From: Ampullaceana balthica
Lineage: Eukaryota; Mollusca; Gastropoda; Lymnaeidae
DNA length: 64,000 bases
Direction of reading: 5' to 3'
NCBI GenBank assembly: GCA_944989445.1
Contig: CALYLW010000504.1
Coordinates: 62,001-126,000, forward strand
Both the position numbers and the translations under genes were made by a program. Shown here piece by piece: positions 34,249 to 44,515 of this stretch (the stretch's first letter is position 1; each line of letters begins with the position of its first letter). Under the pieces are notes generated by a model. It had not been told where the DNA came from. It made no database searches and saw nothing but the letters and a program-made list of their open reading frames with translations.

Positions 34249-36640
34249 TTGGGCGCATGGAATGTGCGCACACTCCTGGACAGAGACGATGCAGACAGAC
34301 CTCAGAGGAGAACAGCCCTGATTGGTAAAGAACTCGCTAGATATGGCATCGACGTCGCAGCCCTGAGCGAGACCAGGCTCGCGGGAGAAGGAGAGCTCTG
34401 TGAAAGAGGATCTGGTTACACATTTTACTGGAGTGGCAGACCCAGCGAGGAGCGACGTGAGGCAGGCGTTGGGTTTGCAGTTAAGACAACTCTTGTCGGA
34501 AAGCTGGCTGGACTTCCCAAGGGAGTGAACGACAGACTCATGACCATGAAACTCCCACTGGCTGGAAAGAAGCACCTCACCATCATCAGTGCCTACGCTC
34601 CAACCATGACTAATCCAGATGACGTAAAGGCAAAGTTTTACGAAGAACTTCACACTGTCATTGCCGACGTTCCAAAGGCGGACAAACTCATCTTGCTAGG
34701 TGACTTCAACGCAAGAGTTGGCAAGGACAACGTTGCCTGGGAAGGAGTCCTTGGACACCATGGAGTGGGTCAATGCAACAGCAACGGTCTACTTTTACTC
34801 CAGACCTGCGCTGAACTTGAACTGCTGATCACCAACACGATCTTCCGCCTCCCCACTCGTAACCGGACGTCATGGATGCACCCCCGATCGAAGCACTGGC
34901 ATCTTATTGACTACGTCATCGTGAGGAAGAGGGACAGGCAGGATGTACGAGTTACCAAATCCATGTGCGGCGCTGAATGCTGGACAGACCACCGCCTCAT
35001 CATCACCAAGCTCAACATCCGCATTCAGCCTAAACGACGCCCGCAAGGGAAGAAGGCCCCGAAACGGCTTAATGTTGCCAAACTGAATACCGACAGCTGC
35101 AAACAGTCCTTTGTAGATGCTCTGGAAAAGTGCTTGAAATCCACCTCTCCGGGAAACCAGAGCGTGGAGGCAGACTGGGCATCACTCAGAGAGCTGATTT
35201 ACTCCACAGCTACAGAGACCCTGGGGCCCCAGACCAGGAAACATAAGGACTGGTTCGATGAGAACTCCGAAGACATCAAGCAGTTATTGGATGAGAAACA
35301 CCACCTTCACCAAGCATACATCAATAACCCCAAGTCCACGGCAAGGAGAGATGCACTCAACAACATACGCAAGACTGTTCAGCAGAAGCTCCGTCAGATG
35401 CAGGACGATTGGCTCGGCAACAAAGCTGACGAGATCCAAGGCTATGCAGACAGGCGTGACTATAAAAACTTCTACGACGCCTTGAAAGAAGTATATGGCC
35501 CCACGCCCTCAGGATCAAGCCCCCTCCTCAGCGCAGACGGTAACACTCTAATCACAGACAAAGAGAAGATCTTGGAGAGATGGGTCGAACATTTCGATGA
35601 CGTCCTAAATCGCCCTTCGACAATCAACGACGAAGCCATCAATCGTCTACCCCAAGTGCCCACAAACAAAGCACTGGATGACCCACCAACCTTGCTCGAG
35701 ACCCAGAAAGCAATCTATCTTATCTCCAGTGGCAAAGCACCTGGCTCTGACGCCATACCAGCTGAGGTCTACAAGGAGGGGGGAACAGCCCTGACTGAAA
35801 GGCTCCATGAGCTGTTTCTCTTAATATGGAAGCAAGAGACGATCCCGCAGGACTTCAAAGATGCCACCATCATACATCTATATAAGCGAAAAGGAAGTAG
35901 ACAGGCTTGTGACAACCACAGAGGCATATCCCTGCTTTCTATTGCAGGAAAGATCCTCGCCAGAATCCTGCTCAACCGCCTCACAGTGCACCTTGACCAA
36001 GGACTCCTGCCTGAAAGTCAGTGTGGATTCCGAAAAGAGCGAGGAACCATCGACATGGTGTTCGCTGCCAGGCAGCTGCTGGAGAAATGTCAGGAGCAGA
36101 ACTCTGATCTGTTCTCCACCTATGTCGACCTGACCAAGGCCTTTGACACTGTTGGCAGAGAGGGTCTGTGGAAGATCATGGCCAAGTACGGTTGCCCAAG
36201 GAAATTCATCGTCTTGGTGCAACAATTCCATGAAGGCATGCAGGCCAGAGTCCAGGACAGCGGGGAGTTTTCTGATCCTTTCCCAGTCACAAACGGAGTC
36301 AAGCAGGGCTGCGTCCTGGCACCAACACTGTTTAGCCTCATGTTTTCCGCCATGCTGACAGAGGCCTTCAGAGACGAGGATGTTGGTGTCAACCTGAAAT
36401 ACCGCACAGATGGCAAGCTGTTCAACCTTCGGAGGCTCCAGGCAAAAACCAAGGTTATGACAGACATAATCAGAGACCTGCTGTTCGCTGATGACTGTGC
36501 CCTCAACGCTGTCTCAGAAGCCGACATGCAACGCAGTGTAAACCTGTTCTCCAGTGCCTGCACAAACTTTGGTCTGTCAATCAACACCAAGAAGACTGAG
36601 GTCCTCCATCAGCCTGCGCCTGGAAGACCCATACGTAGAG
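34249..36640 (+). pseudogene. LINE endonuclease-reverse transcriptase, frameshifted near its 3' end
   Basis: About 800 codons encode an apurinic-type endonuclease (LGAWNVRTLL, a SETRLAGEGE catalytic glutamate, LGDFNARVG, LIDYVI, WTDHRLI) and a reverse transcriptase (GKAPGSDAIPAEVYKEGG, DLTKAFDT, NGVKQGCVLAPTLFS, LLFADDCAL). All key catalytic motifs are visible, including FADD. The reading frame fails near 36630, after HQPAPGRP, by a single-base change, and the rest of the protein continues in another frame. The listed start is a TTG, not an ATG. The product copies its own RNA at a nicked genomic site. Confidence 0.9.
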
Positions 36641-37444
36641 CCCAACATCACTGTCAACGGCCAGAGACTCAATACAGTGCACCGGTTCACATACCTAGGC
36701 AGCACACTGTCTCAAAATGTCACCATCGATGACGAAGTGAACGTCAGAATTGCCAGAGCCAGCTCCACTTTTGGCAGGTTGTACCCTAATGTCTGGAACA
36801 GAAGAGGCATTACCATCCAGACCAAGCTGAAAGTGTACAGGGCAGTGGTGCTCCCCACACTGCTTTATGCTTGTGAAACTTGGACTGTTTATCAGCGCCA
36901 TGCAAGAAAGCTGAACCACTTTCATATAACAAGCCTCAGGAAGATTCTCGGCATAAAGTGGCAGAACAAAATTCCAGACACAGTGGTACTGACCAAGGCA
37001 GGTCTCCCCAGCATCTTCACCCTCCTGATGCAGTCCCAGCTTCGCTGGGCAGGGCACGTTGTCCGAATGCCAGACGAGAGACTGCCAAAGAGAATCTTTT
37101 ATGGTGAGCTCCAGTATGGCCAGCGGTCCCACGGTGGGCAAAAGAAACGCTTCAAAGACACACTGAAAGCCTCAATGAAAGCGTTTGCCATAAATCCAGA
37201 CACGTGGGAACGAGCTGCAATGGACCGATCCACCTGGCGCTCTTCCATCCACGAAGGTGCCAGGTCATGTGAGGCAAACCGGATTACCGCCGCAGAAAAG
37301 AAGAGGCAAGCCCGAAAGGCCCATGCTGTCAACCCTCCAGGAGATGTCGCACTCGCCCCCTGTCCCTTCTGTTCCCGAACCTTTCGTGCAAGGATCGGCC
37401 TAATCAGCCATCTGCGCACGCACAGAAAACCCTCGGATGACTAG
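36640..37444 (+). pseudogene. LINE C-terminal region with C2H2 finger
   Basis: This continues the LINE protein after the frameshift: YVEPNITVNGQRLN, then FTYLGSTLS, the thumb-like region LKVYRAVVLPTLLYACETW, RKILGIKWQNKIPDT, QLRWAGHVVRM and a final finger CPFCSRTFRARIGLISHLRTH. The same block order is found in the reverse-oriented fragment at 46638-47183, although its finger has Cys-His spacing of its own. The frame can be opened from 36554 upstream, but the first 28 codons are out-of-frame with the protein. Confidence 0.88.
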
Positions 37445-37470
37445 AGTGGTCCTCGTCGTATCGACGGACG

Positions 37471-39203
37471 AACGAACATATAAAACTATATAATTTGCAA
37501 TTGTCACGCAAGTCAGTCTGTCCTGCGCTATGCGAGGTAACTCCCGATAAAAAAATATAAAAATGTTGGTTTTCGAGATTAAGAAAATGTATTTCTCGCC
37601 ATAAAATATTGTGACGTGACGTCATTATTCGAGCTTTTATAAATGTTTGAAGGGAACGAAGTAAAAAGAGCAATGTTTTTTTATTTGATGTGATTAATAT
37701 TATTATTATTTTTTTGTATTAAATGTCCGTTTTTGTGTATGTGTCCATGTCAATATTACGTACGTAATTATAAATTTAATTTTCTATATTAATATATAAC
37801 ATTCGTTTTTCGGTTTATGAAATTTACAATTGGTTGTCGTTCGGTTGTCAAGTTTCGATGCGTTTTGAACTACAAAGCCATTATTTATTACTGCAAATGA
37901 AATTTGTCAACTTATGCTTCAGTTTAGCGTTTGTTTTTCTTTTATACACTTTGAGATTGCATATTTGTATGTTTAAAAAAAAATCGGACTCCTCCCCACA
38001 ATAGTTTTTTTTATTGTTATTTACATGTAATATTTCAATGTGTCTTAGACTAATTTTGAATAAAAAATCTTTGCTTTTAATATAGAACTGGAAGGGATGC
38101 TGACTTGACAATAATGAAAACGTTTATTAGAATTCCTAAAACGTGTATATTAAAGTTGATACTTAATATTTTCTTTTATCCAGTGCTTAACTTTACTTCA
38201 AAGGTTTCATGCAAAATAAATAGTTCGTTGTTATTCATATTTGTAAATAGTTACAATTTTTTATTTACATGTTTTTGATAATGTAAAGGTAATAATGTAT
38301 GGACCAATGGGCGCATAAACTGACAAGTCATAATAGATCTTGAAAAGGTGCTGACTTGACAACAATAAAAACGTTTATGTGAATTACTAACACGTGGATA
38401 TTAAATTGTAAATATGATTAACAGTTGATAAGTTAATCTTTTCTGTTATCCTGTGACAAACTTTGCTTACTACGTTTCATGCAAAATAAATAGTTATTAA
38501 CATGTGTAAAATTACAGTTTATTTTTTACATGTTTTGAAAATGTTGTGGTAATAATGTATGGACAAATGGGCGAATAAACTGACAAGTCATAATCATCGA
38601 TGAAGCTTAAACGGCTTCAAATCACAGATATGCGTGATGTGGATCACATTACAGTCACATAATTTATTTTTAACGCACTGTGCTGTATTATTGGTGCACT
38701 CATAATTGGTGCGCACTATTCAATGCCGCAAGTTAATGTCCGGCTGACTCCTCAGCAATATTTGTTAATACGTCGAACTTCAAACTTCTTTGCCGCAGTA
38801 TCACTTTATGCTGTGTGTAATTCACTATGCATTTACTATTATCATGATTATATCATTATTATTCATGCAAACTTATATAACGCGAAGCCTAAGCTTGGAG
38901 GTTTTCTCATAACACATATATTCGTATATATAATCAAAATATATACTCTGCTATGTCCGTTCGTAACGCTAGATTTTAGAAAGCCCACCGCTAAAAAAAA
39001 TAACCTTGAAAAATATATTGCACAAAAAAAAACCACTATTTTCAAACGTCCGCATAAAATTGTTCAATATGGAAAAGAGATTTAATTTTTCTCTCTTGGT
39101 CTCTACATTTTCTGATTATTTACTATGCGGCTTTCAGGCAGAAGGGACAATTACAAAAACTGAAATATATCCATTTTGAAAACTCCCGTCATTTTTTACG
39201 GGT
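37471..39203 (+). mobile_element. Helitron-like copy interrupted at its 3' hairpin
   Basis: It begins with the shared block ACTATATAATTTGCAATTGT and ends with the hairpin CCCGTCATTTTTTACGGG at 39185-39202. The usual GATACGCTAG that should follow is missing because the LTR retroelement begins there. It includes a 251-bp direct duplication. Open frames in this segment have no recognisable domain. Confidence 0.5.
38099..38594. repeat. About 250-bp tandem duplication
   Basis: Two diverged copies each start GCTGACTTGACAA and contain TTTCATGCAAAATAAATAGTT and GGTAATAATGTATGGAC, ending ACTGACAAGTCATAAT. The divergence (many substitutions and a few indels) shows an old duplication inside the Helitron-like element. 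Confidence 0.85.
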
Positions 39204-39489
39204 TGTCACATGTGATTAACATAATTTTGTGACGTAAGGTCACGTGTATAAGAAACGCGGGAAGAAAGGAGCATTCCTATTGGTTGAAAGTGTTGGGCGA
39301 ACAGTTGTGAGTAGACTTCCGTCAAGGAAGGATGTATGGTGTATGCCTCAAGATTTCCACGTTGTATTACCTCAAATGATATTTATGTGTACATATATAT
39401 ATATATATTAAAGTTGTTTTGGATAAACAAACTTCTTCAGTGGATAATATGTGCCCTAAGATTAATATTGTGACATTATAATAGTTACA
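39204..39489 (+). promoter_or_regulatory. Candidate 5' LTR
   Basis: The segment starts TGTCACATG and ends GTTACA (TG...CA form). It contains a TATA-like GTGTATAAGAAACG and is followed by TTGGTGCAGAAGT, a common start of the primer-binding site in Gypsy-type elements. Without a 3' copy to compare, the borders are inferred. Confidence 0.6.
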
Positions 39490-40391
39490 TTGGTGCAGAA
39501 GTAAAAGTGATTGCCATTAGGCATAAGTTCTAAGTCAACACAGTACAAGAGATTTTAGAAAAGAGGTTTCGTGGAAATAAGTATTGGATATTTCCAAAAA
39601 GGAAAGTATTCATTAAAATAAGAAATATTAGCAGCTATAGTATTTTTTGAATATTCAAGTTCGTAAGAAGCTGTGAATAAACTTTTGTGGTTCAATGAAA
39701 ATACAAGAATATTTCAAGATGGCGGCATAAACTGCACGTGGTCACGCGGTGTATAACAACTAGGTCAGACAGGTTGGTTCTAACCTGACAGCCACACAGT
39801 GCAAGCGTACACTGTATACACACGACCGAGAGCTGGTAGGTCGTGACGTCAACAGGCCTACTGTCGTTGCATACAGTGTATAGTAACACACGGTGAACGT
39901 ATATAGGTCAGCAAGCTCAATGCTAGTTGATTCCAGGAAATATTTGTAAACATAACCTGGAACTTGGAAGGCTATGGACTATTAATTATGAAGTGTGAAT
40001 TATAAATAAAGGAACGGAAAGTTGTATCCATTCATTGTGTGAAGAGTTTGATAATTGCAATTTTGGATTAATGGAGTGAACTAAATTGTTTAAAAACTAC
40101 TCAGAAAATTGAAAATTTTAATCAAGTGACTTTTATTCAAAACGATTGGACCATTTAATATATTTTGTCAATCTGAGGGAGCGTATATATAAAGTATACT
40201 AAAGATCCCGTGTGAGGATTCTTTTGTTGTCTCATCTTGTCAATACTAGATTTCATGGTTTAGACGTGTCACTTATTTGAACTTAACATTTTGAATTCAA
40301 GATTTTTCATTTGGAAGATTTATAACTTTATCAACATATACCTAAATTCCTTACCAAATTGCTTAACTCATATTATTCAATCAAACAAAAC

Positions 40392-41625
40392 ATGGATTAC
40401 TACAAGGAATTCACTGCCATAGCTAAAGAGATCGGACTAAAGGGAAAAGAAATGAGAGATTTCATTGAAGAAAAAGTAAGCATTGCTGAAGAAAAAGCAA
40501 GAATGCTGAAGAAAAAGAGAAGCAAAAGCAAAAAGAAGCTGAAGAAAAAGAACAGCTAAGAAAAGCTGAAGAAAAAGAAAATCAAAGAATTGCTGAAGAA
40601 AAAGCAAGAATTGCTGAAGAAAAAGAACAGCTAAGAAAAGCTGAAGAAAAAGAAAATCAAAGAATAGCTGAAGAAAAAGAACAGCTAAGAAAAGCTGAAG
40701 AAAAAGAAAATCAAAAAGAGGCTGAAGAAAAAGAAGAGAGCAAAAAAGAGACTCATAATTGAAAGAGAACTTGCACAAATTAAAAAGGACACCTTAAAAT
40801 TACAAATTGAGCTAGAGAGTAGTGGCCACAATCCTGGTGATGAAACAAATAGAAGGTCAGCACCAAGGGATACTATCAAAGTAAGAAAATATGATAGCCA
40901 AAAAGAAAAAATGGATGTTTATCTGGATTATTTCGAATCCATAATGGCTATGAAAGGCTATAATGAAGAAGATTGGCCAGCACAACTGATGACTCAATTA
41001 ACTGGAGAAGCATTTGAAGCTTATAACAGTATAGCCAAAGAAGACAAAAGCATATATAAGAATGTCAAAAAGGCACTTCTATGTCATTTTGGAAAGTCAG
41101 AAAATGATTTATAGAAGAGAATTTCATGAAATGAGAATCAAGATGGACAAAGATCCACAGATCATAGTACATGAAGCACAAGTCAAACTAACAAAATGGC
41201 TGGAACTGACAGCAATAGATACGAGCAATCCAAAGGCCATACTAGACATGGTGTTAATTGACAAGTTTTTAGAAAATGCAACACCAACTCTATTCACATA
41301 TTTAACTGACAAGAAAGTGCGTACTCAAGCAGAGCTAACAAATGCATTACGAACATTCAAAGACTATCATCCGAATGTGGAAATGGATAAGAGACAAGAC
41401 ATATTTGCAGCTATACAAATTAAAAGTCAAGAAAAAAGGCAAGGTATGAGAAACCAGAGTCTGCCAAACCAAGGCAACAGACAAACTATTTGCTGGTACT
41501 GTAACAAGCCAGGACATATGGCGAAGCAGTGTTACCACAATAAAGGACAACCAAATAGGGTGTCACCTAATGAGCAGCTCTATCAGAAAGAAAATAGAAG
41601 AAAGATCAAGACAAGATCATTTTGA
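40392..41625 (+). pseudogene. Broken Gag with coiled coil and CCHC zinc knuckle
   Basis: From the ATG at 40392 a short N-terminal segment leads to repeated AEEKEQLRKAEEKENQR units, a strong predicted coiled coil at about 40460-40750. A capsid-like region follows (YLDYFESIMAMKGY, LTGEAFEAY) and then the knuckle CWYCNKPGHMAKQC at 41492-41533. Frame changes occur near 40520, near 40740 and near 41110, so no complete Gag is made. Gag normally packages the element's RNA. Confidence 0.75.
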
Positions 41626-42235
41626 AAACAAAGGTAGACAAGCATGGAAAGAAAAATATAATCATAATTCCAGACATAGAGATTATGATCAAAACAGAAG
41701 ATCATGGAGAGGCAAATACAATTTTGACTCCAGAAAAAGAAATTATGATCAATCAATTCAATCATGGAGAAAGAATGAAAACCAAGACATGAATGATAGA
41801 AAAATAATAAAGTTAAATCGAGCACAAAAAGAAACTAGTGACACTGTAGCCACTATTGACAATCAAATATATGATAGAAGAAAAATGAATCAAGAAGAAA
41901 CGAGCACTTGTGACACTTTAGCCACTATTAAAAATCAAGTATATGGTAAAAGGGATGAAAACCATAGTACCAGAGATAAAGATGGTACTGGTGAATCTGA
42001 AACCATTTGTGTGAAATCATCTGAAGTAGGAAGAACAATTGGTTGTTTATTAAGCAGAATGAAAGACATAGATAAAGACAATGATTTTCAGATAAAGCTT
42101 TCTGACAGTGACTCATCTGGTCGAAATTCTATTGAATTATCTGGAAACAAAAATGACATCTCAAAAGCTAAGAAACTGATTCAAGATGCTGGAATTGAAA
42201 TTATGAATGAACATAATCGAAGTCATGGTTGGTGA
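41570..42235 (+). pseudogene. Arg/Gln-rich region with KH-like RNA-binding segment in the retroelement
   Basis: This 221-codon open frame overlaps the end of Gag in a different phase. The first part has two copies of a charged motif (RDYDQNRRSWRGKYN and RNYDQSIQSWRKNEN). Near 42000-42210 the sequence resembles a KH domain: CVKSSEVGRTIG, then SRMKDIDKDNDFQIKLSD, then IELSGNKNDISKAKKLI. In KH domains this order is the first strand, the VG..IG..G loop, a helix, IKL strands and the KA..LI helix. The GxxG loop is degenerate here (GCLL). Resemblance to the KH domain of DDX43-like helicases is noted from memory and is an inference. Confidence 0.5.
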
Positions 42236-42330
42236 ATTATTGAACATTTAACAGTCTGAAGAAACATTCAAAGCCCATCGATTTGAATTCATACTCGTCA
42301 ACTGAAGAATGACTATCTTTGAACTAGGCT

Positions 42331-42435
42331 ATGCTATTAGCCGACTACAAATTTGACATTAAACCTGTGAAGGGAAAGGACAATGTGGTTGCAGACATAT
42401 TAAGTAGAATGACAATAAATACAGACATTCTGTGA
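42331..42435 (+). pseudogene. RNase H C-terminal remnant of retroelement pol
   Basis: The frame reads DYKFDIKPVKGKDNVVADIL and SRM, matching the end of Gypsy RNase H domains (the KGK.N..AD.LSR pattern), then stops. It lies only about 100 bases after the KH-like frame, so the intervening protease and polymerase regions have been lost. Confidence 0.75.
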
Positions 42436-42544
42436 ATTCCTAAGTGATAAAAACAGGGACTTTATTAATATTAGTCTGTGAATTCCTCAATGATAAAACC
42501 AGAGACTGTATTAAAAAGACATTCTGTGAATTACTAAATAATAA

Positions 42545-42965
42545 AGTCAGTCTGTCCTGACGCTACTAATTTTAGAAAGCAAGGGAAAACCAAATTACTG
42601 CACCAAAGCATCAAAAGGTGTGCAAATTAAATATGCGTCGTAAAAAATATTATATGACGTCATCGTTTTCGCTAATATTTTAATTTTGGAAAAGGGATCA
42701 ATGTAAAAATAGTATTTGATGATGGTTAATTATAAATAAAAAAACAAAAGGGACGCCGTAGTCGCCCTGCAACCCCTATTATAAAAATTAAATACTTTGT
42801 GTACATTTCAGAAAGTTTAATATTTCGTATTTATCAGACAAGGACAAGTTAGTTGGGCTTTTGATAAAGGTTGGCGTCGTAGGCGCCCTTAAAAAAAGTG
42901 CATTTTTTATAAAATAAATAGATTTCAGCTGAAAACTTCCGTCATTTTTGACGGGTGTACGCTAG
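42545..42965 (+). mobile_element. Helitron-like copy lacking its first bases
   Basis: It begins inside the shared 5' block (CAGTCTGTCCTGACGCTACT) and ends with the hairpin CCGTCATTTTTGACGG, GTGTACGCTAG and T. Compared with the next copy about 35 bases of the start are missing. The interior carries the same TGACGTCAT and GTAGGCGCC stretches. Confidence 0.65.
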
Positions 42966-43427
42966 TAAACTATATAATTTGCAATTGCCACGTAAGTAGT
43001 GTCTGTCAGTCCTGACGCTTCTAATTTTAGAAAGCAGGGAAAACCAAAAACTGCACCAATGCCTCAAAAGGTGTGCAAATTAAATATGCGCTGTAAAAAA
43101 AATAGTATATGACGTCATTGTTTTCGCTCATTTTTTAATTTTGGAAAAAGTGATCAATGTAAAAAGAGGATTTGATGATGGTTAATTATAAAATTTTTAA
43201 AAAAAAACAACAAAGGGGGCACCGTAGGCGCCCTACAACCCCTATTATAAAATACTTTGTATACATTTCAGAAAGTTTAATATTTCGTATTTATCAAATA
43301 AGGACAAGTTAATTGGGCTTCTGAAAAAGGTCGGCGCCGTAGGCGCCCTAAAAAAAGGTGCATTTTTAAAATAAATAAATAGATTTCAGCTGAAAACTTC
43401 CGTCATTTTTTGACGGGTGATACGCTA
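42966..43427 (+). mobile_element. Helitron-like copy, head to tail with the previous one
   Basis: It starts directly after the CTAG of the preceding copy with TAAACTATATAATTTGC and ends with the hairpin CCGTCATTTTTTGACGG, then GTGATACGCTAG and T. At 462 bp it has no coding capacity. The two GGCGCC-containing segments (near 43218 and 43333) could pair. This is the best-preserved copy in the window and a useful reference for the family. Confidence 0.7.
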
Positions 43428-43437
43428 GTATATATAA

Positions 43438-43515
<78 letters not shown>

Positions 43516-43536
43516 TTATATATATATATATATATT
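43428..43536. repeat. (TA)n microsatellite
   Basis: A nearly pure TA dinucleotide run with a few AAT and GT interruptions sits directly after the CTAG-T end of the Helitron-like copy. Confidence 0.95.
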
Positions 43537-43825
43537 AACTGTTAATAAGCATACCAAAACAAAACATTTTAATTATTTACATATTTTTTTGAGTTTTAGG
43601 ATCTTCAATAAAATGAATAAAACTATGATTATTGACGGTGCAATGCTGTTGTAGAGTGAAAATTTAAGTACATGTAATTTAATTTTTTTAAATTTCCTAT
43701 TATTTTACTATATGTAGAAATGCAAATTTTCGCCATGGGTTCTCGCTCCTCGTCTGCTGCCTTGGGCCCGGGGCCCCGCATATCGCATGCTACCTTGGAC
43801 CCTTCATACTCTAGGGCTGGGCCTG

Positions 43826-44515
43826 CACACAACCATCTCACCTGTACATACAGCCACTTTCATCTGCTACACGTGACCCATGATCTTTGATGTACACATT
43901 CAACCATCTCACCTGTACAGGCAAACAACTCACCTGTACATTCCACTATCTCACCTGTATATGCAACACTCTCCCTACCCACAAGATCACCTCACCTGTA
44001 CATATAACTATTTCACCCGTATATGCAAATATCTCATCTTTACATACAACCATCTCACCTGTAAATTCAACTATCTCACCTGTACATACAAGTATCTCAC
44101 CTGTACATTCAACTATCTCACCTGTACATACAACCATCTCACTTGTACATACAACCATCTCACTTGTACATACAACTATCTCACCTGTACATACAACTAT
44201 CTCACCTGTACATACAAGCATCTCATCTGTACATTCAACCATCTCAATTGTACATACAACCATCTCACATGTACATACAACTATCTCACCTGTACATTCA
44301 ACTATCTCACCTGTAAATACAACCATTTCATCTGTACATTTAACTATCTCACCTGTAAATACAACCATTTCACCTGTACATTCAACTATCTCACCTGTAC
44401 ATACAACCATCTCACCTGTACATTCAACTATCTCACCTGTACATACAATCATCTCACCTCCACACACGACCACCTCACCTGTACGTACATCCATCTTACC
44501 TCTCCCATCTAACCT
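43826..44515. repeat. 21-bp minisatellite (ACCTGTACATACAACTATCTC)
   Basis: About thirty head-to-tail units, mostly 21 bp, carry scattered substitutions (ATACAACC or ATTCAACT forms). As 21 is divisible by three, frames on both strands stay open; none has protein character beyond the repeat. It begins at the right target duplication of the composite hAT. Confidence 0.93.

Larger units (their letters stand above)
34147..37470 (+). mobile_element. APE-type LINE retrotransposon, nearly full length
   Basis: One long coding region (endonuclease, reverse transcriptase, C-terminal zinc finger) is followed only about 25 bases after the stop by a short palindrome (CGTCGTATCGACG) and a GAAC-type tail near 37467. 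The very short 3' UTR and single ORF resemble RTE-type LINEs; the clade is not settled by eye. GC content is clearly higher than the surrounding DNA, as expected for a recent insertion. The frame stays open upstream to a TAA at 34141, so the real start codon is uncertain. Confidence 0.85.
39204..42544 (+). mobile_element. LTR retrotransposon (Gypsy-like) with 5' LTR only, most of pol missing
   Basis: A candidate LTR is followed by a tRNA-primer-like site, a Gag-type coding region with a zinc knuckle, a KH-like segment and only the last few dozen residues of an RNase H domain. Protease, reverse transcriptase and integrase are absent. No 3' LTR was found: the sequence changes abruptly at about 42545 to the interior of a Helitron-like copy. 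Short repeated segments beginning TCTGTGAATTCCT lie at 42428-42543. It is a dead, deletion-derived copy. Confidence 0.75.
29345..43825 (+). mobile_element. Composite hAT transposon (ZMYM1-like), 14.5 kb with nested insertions
   Basis: The left end CAGGGCCGGCCTTAGGG and the reverse complement of the right end, CAGGCCCAGCCCTAGAG, match at 13 of 17 positions. Both are followed inside by 'CCTTGGGCC' and 'GGGGCCCCG' motifs in inverted order. Identical 8-bp copies of CACACAAC lie at 29337-29344 and 43826-43833, which ties the two ends to one insertion. The transposase remnant occupies the left 2 kb. The remainder is later insertions: a GGGACC-ended element, a LINE, Helitron-like copies and an LTR retroelement fragment. 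Confidence 0.82.

Noticed and set aside
35258..36590. Extra open frames overlapping the LINE
   Set aside because: Shadows of the reverse transcriptase frame in its GC-rich sequence; none has a recognisable domain.
38723..39085. 120-residue open frame in the Helitron-like segment
   Set aside because: AT-rich, no domain recognised, and its opposite strand is also open; considered chance.
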